Positions 54,477 to 64,000 of a stretch of 64,000 bases of DNA are shown in pieces. Position 1 is the first letter of the stretch; every line of letters starts with the position of its first letter. Source of the stretch: Centaurea solstitialis (lineage: Eukaryota > Streptophyta > Magnoliopsida > Asterales > Asteraceae). The notes beneath the pieces are model-generated. The model was not told where the DNA came from, did no database searches, and saw nothing but the letters and a program-made list of their open reading frames with translations. The stretch lies in assembly GCA_030169165.1 (NCBI GenBank), contig CM058040.1, forward strand, positions 17,080,622 to 17,144,621, read 5' to 3'. The position numbers were made by a program, and so were the translations under genes.

Positions 54477-57400
54477 TTGCAGGTCAGTCATGTGTGGTAC
54501 ATAGACTCAGGAGCCCATCGACACATGACTGGTCATCGATCCTTCCTTTTTGACTTTGTCGAAAAGTTTGAGGGATACGTCAAGATGGCTGATTCAAAAC
54601 CTAAAAGGATAGTAGGGCATGGCATTATCACCGATGGGAAGTATATAATCAAGCAGGTGAGGTATGTGAGGGGTTTGGCATTCAACATGTTTAGCTCTAG
54701 TCAGTTCTGTGACAATGGCTACTGGTGCAAACAATTCATGTACGGGGCTACTGTGAACACTGAAGACGAAAATCCCGTTCTAACTGCACGCAGAACCGGG
54801 AACCTGTACACGACCGTCTTTAGATGCATTCCCCAAACACATCCTTAGTTTGAAGAACTATCACATCCAGATAACAAAATCTGTTTGCTCGCAAAAGCTA
54901 CCAAGGCGGATAGTTGGATATGGCATCAAAGGCTATGTCATCAGAACTTCAAAGACATGAACAAGCTGGTTTCCAGAGGCTTGGTGAGTGACTTCCCGAG
55001 ACACGTCTCTCCAAGGACACACTATGTTCTGCATGCGAGTTAGGGAAAATGAAGAGAAGTTCCCATCCTCCAAAGTTGGAAACTAACTGTCGAAGTCCAC
55101 TCGACATGATACACATGGATCTATGTGGACCGATGAGGGTTGAAAGCCTAGCGAGAAAGAAGTACATGCTAGTCCTTGTCGACAAATTCTCTCGGTTCAC
55201 TTGGCTTGAATTTCTTCGGGCTAAATCTGATGCTGCTGATAGAATCATTGCCTTCATCAAACGGATTCAAATTTCATTGAATCTCAAGGTGAAGAAGTTG
55301 AGAAGCGACAATGGAACCGAATTTCGTAATACGAAGTTACATTCCTTCCTTGAAGATGTGGGAATCTCTCACAACTTCTCTGCAGTGCGTACTCCTCAAC
55401 AAAACGGGGTAGTAGAAAGGAAGAACCGAACGTTGGTCGAGGCAGCAAGATCCATGATGGCTCACTCAGGCGTGCCTAAATCATTCTGGGCCGAAGCAGT
55501 TGCAACGGCATGCTACACCCAAAATCGCACTCTCATCGTAAAGCGAACCGGAAAGACCTCTTATGAGATGATCGAGAAGCGTAAGCCTGATATCAAGCAT
55601 CTAAGAGTATTTGGCTGTAAGTGTTATATTCTGAATGACCGGGACGATTTGGGAAAGTTTGATCCCAAGGCTGATGAGTCTATCTTCATCGGATACTCAC
55701 CTTACTCAAAGGCCTATCGGGTTTACAACAAACGAACCCAAACCATCCTGGAAAGTGCCAATGTAGATTTCTCTGAAACCGAAACTCTCTCTGATGCTAG
55801 CTCTAGTAATCCTGATGCTATTTTGCCTGACTTGCCTAAAGCACCACCGAGCACAGATTTTAGACCTAACACCTTTGATTCAGATTTTATAGATCCTTCA
55901 GACTATGATTTGCCGATCTTAACTGGTCCAATCATTGTACCTGCTGCACCTGGTACCTCCACGACGTCTGTGTCGTCTGATGCCTTCGTGACGGAAAGCA
56001 TCTCTGAGGCCACTACTTCCACTCAGACAGCGACACAAGAACTAGTGGTCTCACCACCTCAGATCTCATCCAATGAACAACCTACAGGAACTTCATCGGA
56101 ACCAGTTGTAGCACAGACTTCAACCCCTGTTTGTGCTCCTATCCCTGAAGCTGCCCCGCTACCATCTCCGAGCACCTCTCAAAGATCGTATGCTCAAGTG
56201 GTTCGGGAGCCCAGACTGGAAGTTGTTCTGAATATTGAGCCACTGGGAAGGGCTACAAGTGGTTCTTCCGGAGGGAACCAGTCCCGAAACTTCGTCGTGC
56301 AAGATGAGAATGACACGACAAACAACCAAGAGTCGTACGTTACTCTTCCCCATTCAAGAAAGTGGTCAAGGAGTCATCCCCCATCCCAGATCATCGGGAG
56401 TCCATCTCGGAATGTCCAGACTCGATCATCAAAGAAATCTGATAACTTGGGTCTTTTCGCATGTTTCTTAAGCGAATTTGAGCCGTCGGAAATCAATCAA
56501 GCTCTGTCAGACCCAGATTGGGTAAGGGCCATGCAAGACGAATTGGCAGAGTTTGAAAGAAACAAGGTTTGGCGCCTGGTAAAACGACCATGGGGGAAAT
56601 CCATCATCGGCTTAAAATGGATTTTCCGGAACAAAAAGGATGAAAATAACCTTGTTATTCGCAACAAGGATCGTTTGGTCGCCAAGGGGTTTCGCCAACA
56701 AGAGGGTATCGATTACGACGAGACGTTTGCGCCGGTTGCTAGGATAGAAGCCATACGGATATTTCTCGCATACGCCGCTCACAAGAATATGATGGTGTAC
56801 CAGATGGACGTCAAGTGTGCGTTCCTGAATGGTGTTCTTCACGAGGAGGTGTATGTTGAACAACCCGAGGGGTTTGTAGATCCGAGGTTTCCCGACCATG
56901 TCTATGCGCTAGACAAGGCACTTTACGGTCTCAAGCAAGCTCCACGAGCATGGTATGACACTCTTACTATTTATTTGCTCGAAGCTGGCTATAAGAAAGG
57001 TACAATCGACCCCACCTTATTCCTTCGTAAATCAGGTGATGATTTAATTATCGTACAGATATACGTGGATGACATCATCTTTGCATCTACAAAGCCTGAG
57101 TTGTGCAAAGAGTTTGAGCACACTATGAAATCACAATTTCAAATGAGTATGATGGGTGAATTGACATTCTTTTTGGGACTTCAAGTCCGTCAATGCCCTG
57201 AAGGCATTTTCATAAACCAATCAAAATATGTTCATGATTTACTAAAACGTTTTGATGTGGTTGGCTCACACTCCGCAGCTACACCTATGTCCAGATCATT
57301 TCAAATGGACGCTGACTTGTCTGGCAAGCCGGTAGACCTAAAGAAATATCAGGCAATGATAGGTTCTTTGCTATACCTCACGACCAGTAGACCTGACATT

Positions 57401-58015
57401 GTATTCTCCACGGGTGTCTGTGCTCGTTATCAGTGCGACCCGCGTGATTCACACCTTAAGGCTGTGAAGAGAATCCTTAGGTACCTGAAGGGCACGCCAG
57501 ACTTTGGCCTTTGGTACCCAAAGGGTTCTAGTTTTGAGCTAATTGGCTACACAGATTCTGATCATGCAGGTTGCAAGTTGGACAGGAAGAGCACATCCGG
57601 AGCCTGCCAGTTCCTAGGGAACAAGTTGGTGAGTTGGTCGTCACGTAAACAGAACTGTGTGTCACTATCCACGGCCGAAGCTGAATACATTGCTGCCGCG
57701 TGTTGTTGCTCACAAGTTCTATGGATGAAAACCCAACTAGCGGATTTCGGATACACCATGAACTGGATTCCCATCTACTGCGACTCTCAAAGTGCCATTC
57801 AGATCACCGCTAATCCAGTTCAGCACTCCAAAACAATGCACATCGACATCCGATACCACTTCATCAAGGATCATGTCGAAAAAGGTAATATTGAACTATA
57901 TTTTGTGGAAAGTGACCTTCAGCTTGCTGATTTGTTCACTAAGGCCTTTGATGAGAAACGCCATTTCTTCCTTCTAAGCAAGTTAGGAATGTTAGACCTC
58001 CCGCCTAAAGTCTAG
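54477..58015 (+). pseudogene. pol: Copia Pol polyprotein with two breaks (copy C)
   Basis: Protease WYIDSGAHRHMTG is at the start. TAG at 54846-54848 replaces CAG of copy A, and one G is missing near 54989 (GTGAC against GTGGAC). From 55049 to 58015 the frame is clean, giving integrase core, reverse transcriptase (YVDD near 57061) and complete RNase H to LPPKV. The RNase H junction that is shifted in copy A is intact here (CTAGCGGATTTCGG), so each copy supplies the reference for the other's lesions. Confidence 0.93.
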
Positions 58016-58560
58016 GGGGAGTCGGGGATCTGTTAGGATGCATGTGTGTAGGGGAGACTCGAAGTGTAGCATCTTTCGAGGGGGAGTGTCTATACAATCA
58101 TATGTTTGTCTGTGCTAACGTTCTCGGATCTACACTACAATGGATACCATTCTAGACTTTATTTTGTAGGTGTGGACAATCACAACGACTTCTGATTAAA
58201 TCAGATCAGGACTCGCCCAAAATCCAATACCAGGGTTACACTGTTAATACCCGAAGAAAGTTATCCAGGTTAGTCGTTTCGTTGAGGTCTAGGGGCTGAA
58301 CTTGTACATTTTTGAGAACTTGCAAGTTCAGGGGGTGGATGTGACAAGTTTCTGAACTTTCAAGTTCGGGGACTAAATTGGTCATCTCCTGAAACTTAAG
58401 TTCAGGGGCTGTTTTGAAATTTGTTTAAAGTCACAAGTTCAGGGACTCGTTTTGCAACTTTCGCGAAACTAGTAGTCCAGGGGGTGTTTGTGTCATTGTT
58501 GGAAGTTGAGAGTGAAAAGAGGGTACACTTATCCTTAAACTGATAAGTTGACCCTTCTGT
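58016..58560 (+). other. Pol-to-ORF3 spacer (copy C)
   Basis: Counterpart of 6512-7062. It has TAGGGGGAGTCGGGG and GAGGGGGAGTG purine tracts near 58010-58090, then four to five AAGTTCAGGGG-like units between 58320 and 58450. Non-coding. Confidence 0.6.
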
Positions 58561-58742
58561 TATATAAAAAGAACATTTGTACTTTTTCTATTTTATGCTT
58601 AAAAATTCAGTTTTCAAAATCTTCAACACTCTCTCTCTCTCTCTCCGACGAACACACAACCGACGCCACCACCCCGGTTCCGGCCACTTTTCCGGCGATT
58701 CCAACCTCTGTTCTTCGATCCAACTAGTCCCAAACGATCACG
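58561..58742 (+). promoter_or_regulatory. Putative internal promoter and leader exon of ORF3 (copy C)
   Basis: TATATAAAAAG at 58561-58571, a CT-rich leader with (CT)n near 58630-58645, and the donor CACG|GTAAGA after 58742. All three align with copy A at 7063-7226. Confidence 0.55.
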
Positions 58743-59687
58743 GTAAGATTACGAACACTTTGGTATAATCTATAACATGTTTAGTTATCGTTTTCTTAGC
58801 CGAATCGAAGCCTAAAGCTTCTTGAACAAACCCGAAACGCAAACTCTTTGGAATGGGTTTTCGGGACGTTCGATCGGTCGTTTGTTGTATGTAAACTAGT
58901 TTAGAACTAATTTGTAGCATAATGTACTAGTTTACTCGTTCAAAATCGTGTTTTTTGATCGTTTTGTAGCTTGGAAAACCGAACAGCCGTGAAACCCGAC
59001 TCGGGACATTCAAAAGTCCCGAATCGGGTATTATGAATGTTCTTGGACTTTCCCGCATCAACTGTTCATATGTCCCGATTCGGGAAACCTAATAACCCGA
59101 TTCAGGTATTCGGGTTTCCCGCATCGATCCATTGTGAAACCCTTGTTCTCCGTTTTTAAAACCCGATCCGGGAAACATGGATAACCCGAACCGGGTATCC
59201 GAGTTTCCCGCATCCGACTTAGGGTAGACTATTTGAACTCGTTTCAATTTTTTTTACTAAGTGTTCACACTCTTTACCGATTCGGGTATACCCAAAACCC
59301 GAATCGGGTTTCTGTAGGAAATCCAAAAATTATGTTAAGTGTTATACTATCTTTACCGATTCGGGTATACCCAATTCCCGAATCGGGTTTCTTTAGGAAA
59401 TGCATTCTCTTTGTGATCTCAATTCCCGACTCGAGAAACTGAGTAACCCGATTCGGGTACTCGTGTTTCTCGACTCGCATTGAGACGAGGTCATGCCAAA
59501 ATTTTTACAAGTGTTTGAGTTTTTGATGGACTCGGGTAAATATTTCACCTGATTCGGGTTTGTGATAATTCCGATTCGGGTTTTGCCAAAACCCGAATCG
59601 GGTTTGATATTTCCCCTTTCCACCTTTTTTCAACACTTAGTAGTTCTTTGAATGTTCTAACTTGTTAAAGTTGTTGTCATTGAATAG
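58743..59687 (+). repeat. Putative ORF3 leader intron with CCCGA-N-TCGGG palindromes (copy C)
   Basis: GTAAGA to GAATAG, ending two bases before the ATG. Eight or more exact CCCGATTCGGG/CCCGAATCGGG units plus variants between 58994 and 59605, in the same order as in copy A though the linking sequence differs. Confidence 0.75.
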
Positions 59688-59689
59688 AG

Positions 59690-62331
59690 ATGGCTCTACC
59701 GATCAATGTTGCTGCTGACCACGCATTGATATCCGCGGAAGATCTCAAGCCCATTACTCAAAACAACGAGTACGTGGACCTGAACAACTTCCCAGCTCAG
59801 GAAGCTGTGATCCTGGAGATTTTGAAGGTGCACCCGATCGCCTACTCCTTACAGGCGACTACTACCGTGCCCATGATATACCTGCAGCAATTCTGGCACA
59901 CTTCCAGGATCATCCACCGTGACGGAGTCCGAACACTCGTAGGACATGTCGACCAGACTAAACTATCCGTCACCATTGATGACTTCAGACACATCCTACA
60001 CCTTCCGACTGACTCCGTCGAGGCTCCGTTTGAGCCTATCCTTGACGTCCCGATCCTCTACAGCGAGATACTCGCTATCGGCGTCATGAACAACCCTGGC
60101 CAACGGCTCAACGGAATTTCTCAGGTCACTAACAACATGCTGCCGCCACTATGGTCGACCCTGTTCAGTATCATGAACCGGTGCCTGTCTGCCAAAACCA
60201 AGGGCATTGACAAGGCATCGACCCAATTGTGGCAGGTGATTCACTCCATCATCTACGAACGCAGGATCGACCTCGCAGCACAGCTCTGGATTGACATCAC
60301 ACGGGATGTGGACCCGAACGACCAGCGAAGCAAGCTCTCGTCCATCCTGTGGATGCGGTTCTTCGCCTTGATGATCCGTGATCATATGACCAGACATCCT
60401 GATGTCGGTCGCCGCTCGAGTCATCCCATGTTCGAGAGCAAGAAGATTTCCAGGACCAAGCACAGGGTGCTCAAACTAGGTCAAGTGGAGATGCTGATCC
60501 CTCGTCACATGCTGAACACTACAGATAGGGAAGCTACGAGTGTAGGTTTGTATAGGGCTTTCATAGGTTTAGAAGACACATCCACGGACTCCTCAGAGCC
60601 GAGGAGCCCTGCCCAGGATGTGCAAGCTGTCCAACCTACGGCTCGGGCCTTAGGTGCCGGGCCCCGAGGTTCCACTGGGGGAGCCTCCGGTTCGGGTGTG
60701 ATGAGAGTGGACATGAGGGGGGAGCCGGGTAGAATAGTTAGTACATCTGTAGTTCCGCACGTGCCCCTAGTCGGTCCGAGTACTCTTTACCAGCAAGCCG
60801 ACCGAGCACGAGGTCGCCGCACTCAGCGACAACTGGTCGATGAGGACCAGCATTCGGCCGAGTATTACATCTGCGCCAGAACCAAGCAGTACACTGGTAC
60901 TCAGAGATTCTCGCCGCCGTCGCCCTTCCATGATGAAGAAAGGCAGCCGTCACCAGCATTATCTCTTGAGAGGCAAGGTGAAGACGTGGAAGCTTCTCCA
61001 CAAGAACAAGCACACGTTCTTTCACCTCCTCAGACCGACACCGCTCCCGGGCCTCAAGGTGATCCTCACGGAGAACCTTCCGGAGACGACTCAGATGGTG
61101 ATTCCGGCAACGATGAAGGTAACGACGCGCACTCTTCCGAGCAAACTCCGTCCGACCGACAACTCGTTGACGTTGAGGCCACCGAGTCCGAACAAGTGGA
61201 CTTCGATGATGATTCCGAGGAGGTTGACAACCTCAAGAGCGGCAAAGCCCTACGAGACGAAGATGAGGTCATGTCATCTTTCAACGGAGACGACTCCGTA
61301 GACATCCTCAAACCGGATGAGGTAGATTCTGATGGCCGAACTGACGGTCTTGATGGTGATGAAGATGAAGTGGAATCGGTAGTGGAGCGACAAGGTAGTG
61401 AAGACCTTGAGGGTGCTAGTGAGGATCTAAGAAAAGAGACCGGCGAAGAAGAGGTCCACTTAGATGAAGAGTGGCTTAGGATAGAAGAACAGGGAGGAGA
61501 TGAAGAACCGCTTAGGTTAGACACCTCTATCCCGCACTCTCACAGGATAGAGGTGTCGAGGCTCTTCGCAACGCTAAGCTCGAAGCGTTTGAGAAGGCCT
61601 TGACCGAACAACGAGGCGAGATCGCGGCACTAAAGCTGCGAGAGGAAGAAAGGGAAGCTGAATTACACGAGCATCGACGCCAACTCAAAGGCAAGTCGAC
61701 GGAACCACAAGCAGATCAGTCAGTCATCCCCGCTAGTCGCACTACCGAGCCGCTTCTCCGCCTGCAACCTCCAAGCCAGACTACCCACGGCGTGCTCCCG
61801 GGCTATGTACTAGAAGCCGAGTTCAACATGGCAGAAGTGCTCAAAAGGTACGTCCGTCACACGATTGCCTTATCACATGTGACCGACTACCAGATGGCCA
61901 TTGAGAGTCGGCAGCCGAAAGTGAACCTACTGCGCCCGAATCTGCAAGTCCCTTCGATCGACTCATATCAGCTCTACGTGCCGACGAGCATCCCGGAACA
62001 TGGTATTGTCTACTGCACGCTAAAGAATAGGGAACGAAAGTTCATGCGATTCAGCGAACTCTCTCATTTCTGCGATAGTACCAATTTGTATGTCATCCAA
62101 GGTATAGAGAGCAGACTGATGACGGACCAGATTCCGAAGAAGAGGCACGTGGATATCAAGTCAAGGTTCTTTGAGGCGTTGAATCTGCTGGAAGGAAAAC
62201 CGAAGGAGAGACTCATGTATCGGAGAGTTGAAGCAGCTTTGAGGATGCGAACGAGGATCATCGGAGAATGGGACGAGTACCGACAACTGTCCAAGTGGGA
62301 GCCCGCGCTGAAGTATCCACCACCCTTCTGA
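59690..62331 (+). pseudogene. Third ORF of the Copia element with two internal deletions (copy C)
   Basis: The first frame is 59690-61603 and the second 61600-62331. The N-terminal YLQQFW domain (residues 1-250), the Pro/Ser-rich stretch and the acidic region align with copy A. A deletion of about 590 bases then joins the acidic region directly to NAKLEAFE-type coiled coil near 61570, with a frameshift. A second deletion of about 1.1 kb near 61830 (after EAEFNM) removes the second coiled coil, the basic patch and the middle domain. The C-terminal domain (KYVRH/RYVRH to KWEPALKYPPPF) is kept. The best-kept parts in both copies are the first 230 and last 150 residues. Confidence 0.75.
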
Positions 62332-62352
62332 CTTCTTCCCAAAGGGGGAGAT

Positions 62353-62706
62353 TGTTAGACCCTACTTTGAGGGTTGTGAAGAAGTCAAGGGTCTATCCTG
62401 TAATTTCCTATTTCCTAGATTAGTTGTTTATGATAGTAGCCCATTTTGTAAAGAGTCATAGACTCTAAGGGCCTTTTATGTAATTCTCAATTCCCTAGTG
62501 CTATATATAGTATGCTATAGCCTAGGGTTTAGTTAGTTTTTGGTAGCCTACTTTTAATATTGAGAAGCAATCCCAAGAATTATTCTCTCACTTTGTCTTT
62601 CTCTTTTTATGCTACCTTAACCTCATACTTGTTGTTCTTACACTTTTATATCTTCTTTGCAAGTATTTGTTCTCTCCATCTTTCATTCTCTCTTCTGGGA
62701 TTCACA
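62353..62706 (+). repeat. 3-prime LTR of Copia copy C
   Basis: 354 bases, TG...CA, preceded by the polypurine tract AAAGGGGGAGAT and followed by the AATAA target duplication. Confidence 0.95.
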
Positions 62707-64000
62707 AATAACCTCCATGAATCCATCTGCCCTTTGTTCTGGAACCCAAATAGTATCATGTTGATCCACTGGGTTTGGGGATCGAAAGAAAAGAAACTTG
62801 GTCTCTTTATTTTTCCAATGGAGTATATCCCGTACTCTCACAGGACAATGCAACCCATGACAATTTTCTGAAAGCTTGAACACAAGGTAACACACATAAT
62901 TTGCATCAGGTGACAACATTTGACATTCAATCTTGCACTTAATGTGAAATACTTGTTGTGGTAAAATCTCAATGACCTCCTCAGATCTGCATCTACGAAA
63001 TATTATGTGATTAAAAACTTTCTAAATATTACGTAGAAATCTAGTTTAACATAAGTAAAATTCCAACTATTTGAGTAACTTAGCTCAACATGAAGAAAAA
63101 TTTGATGGCTAGTATGTATATTTGATAAAAAAAACAAACCTGGATTCCACTAATCAGTTTAAATCAAAAACCTTTTCATTTGAAGAGGTGAACAGAACTT
63201 CCTTTGCCGAAATCTTAACTATTTTCTTTGTGTTAACTTTGTCTAGCAAGATTAGCTGTTGACAAAAATGTTGAGAGAAATTATAATCAAAACCAAGAGA
63301 AATATATATATATATATATATAGAAAGGTTCAAATGAGAAATGCTAAAAAAATACGAAGTAGAGAAGTAATCTCCACCACTCATCCGGTCAATAAAGGTG
63401 GCTTTGACCGGTTACGGTGGACGCGATCACGGGGGATTACCGCAATTCATGGGAGGGTAGAGATTATTAAAGGAGGGGACCCGGTCAAAGCCGCCTTTAT
63501 TGACGGGATGAGTGGTGGAGATCACTTCTCTACTTCTCATTTTTTTAGCACTTCTCATTTGAACCTAATACTATATATATATATATATCTATATATTAAT
63601 TCACCTAGAGATAAACTTTGTTAGAAATATGAAAAATACCTTTTCACCATAGTCATAGTTTTTGGATATGTTAGATGGTTCTTCACAATTCTTTGGTAAT
63701 TGTTGCACCAAATCTGTCTTTGAGTTTCGTGCCTTTTCTAACAGCTTGATTTCTTCATGTTTCGCCTACATAGAAAGTGTAAGATGTCGTAAACTTGTAT
63801 CTCGAACATGAAAATGCTACTAAAGCACCTACAAGTTCTAAAATATACACGAAAGAATCTAGAATGAACTAAATAGTAGTTTAAAAACTTGCATTATCAA
63901 TGGCTTGACACTCAATGCCTTCCACATATATGGCACCACTTCCAGAATAGCATCGTGAAACGCTTTCTAGTAGAACCTCAAAATCATTATCTCCCGTCTG
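62707..64000 (-). pseudogene. Duplicated kinase-PP2 gene, second PP2 domain and part of the first (continues beyond window)
   Basis: By alignment with the intact gene: exon 6 from the window edge to 63893 (GC donor GCAAGT), exon 7 63765-63640, exon 8 63255-63155, exon 9 62986-62707 and on at 41247. Exons 7 and 8 keep their lengths (126 and 101 bases). Three lesions are visible: the exon 8 donor reads ATTAGT instead of GTCAGT, exon 9 is split by a 21.5 kb retrotransposon, and 26 bases are missing just past that junction. A hairpin MITE (63326-63567) sits in intron 7 and is absent from the intact gene. The kinase exons would lie to the right of the window. Confidence 0.88.
63326..63567. mobile_element. 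Hairpin-type MITE in intron 7 of the duplicated gene
   Basis: AGGTTCAAATGAGAAATGC at the left pairs with the right end GCACTTCTCATTTGAACCTA. The interior is nearly identical to 22521-22764. The intact gene has no insert at the matching place (about 28510), so it arrived after the duplication. Confidence 0.8.

Larger units (their letters stand above)
41248..62706 (+). mobile_element. Ty1/Copia retrotransposon, full-length copy C, split by a nested element
   Basis: The 5-prime LTR is at 41248-41600 and the 3-prime LTR at 62353-62706, with an initiator-Met tRNA primer site after the first and a polypurine tract before the second. The exact target duplication is AATAA (41243-41247 and 62707-62711). 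Gag, pol and ORF3 are in the same order as in copy A. A second Copia element (44610-52748) interrupts gag; removing it leaves about 13.3 kb. The LTRs differ at two sites that I can see, so the insertion is fairly young. It split the last exon of a host PP2-type gene. Confidence 0.97.

Overview
The window is plant nuclear DNA, very probably from a member of the daisy family (Asteraceae). No species is named: the call rests on the protein families seen (a kinase-phloem protein 2 fusion gene and a Copia third ORF with a YLQQFW motif, both of which I associate with Asteraceae). It is a transposon-rich cluster of tandemly duplicated genes. Nearly all genes and gene fragments are plant-type with GT-AG introns; there is no bacterial-style organisation.

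Host genes. The one complete host gene runs on the minus strand from 34304 to 27824. Nine exons join in phase into about 1377 residues: a pseudokinase, a canonical receptor-like-cytoplasmic-type kinase, a third degenerate kinase and two phloem protein 2 (PP2, Nictaba-like) domains. A 5-prime exon of a paralogue lies at 16099-15179, and the 3-prime half of another at 41144-41247 plus 62707-64000. A small unknown gene follows the complete gene (25802-25542); its duplicate is a remnant at 36044-36233. The repeated order shows a direct tandem duplication of the pair [kinase-PP2 gene, small gene].

Retrotransposons. One Ty1/Copia family is present three times: a copy cut by the left window edge (1-12869), a solo LTR in intron 3 of the complete gene (30465-30817), and a full 21.5 kb copy (41248-62706) inside the last exon of the duplicate gene. 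The full copy is itself split by a second, unrelated Copia element in the opposite orientation (44610-52748) whose two 643-base LTRs look identical. All three complete insertions have exact 5-base target duplications. The first family carries gag, pol and, 1.7 kb downstream, a third ORF. In both copies that ORF has its own TATA box, an untranslated leader exon and an intron of about 1 kb packed with CCCGA-N-TCGGG hairpins. I regard this as the most unusual system in the window.

DNA transposons. There is a PIF/Harbinger element coding only for the DDE transposase (17478-19412), and a separate PIF/Harbinger element coding only for the Myb/SANT-like partner protein (36234-38171). Each has probable short MITE relatives in the window. 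Mutator-like elements with long inverted repeats (one looks like a Pack-MULE with captured coding sequence), hAT-like elements, a Stowaway MITE, a tRNA-derived SINE, a CACTA end and a hairpin-type MITE family fill most of the rest. No rRNA or tRNA gene or CRISPR array was seen.
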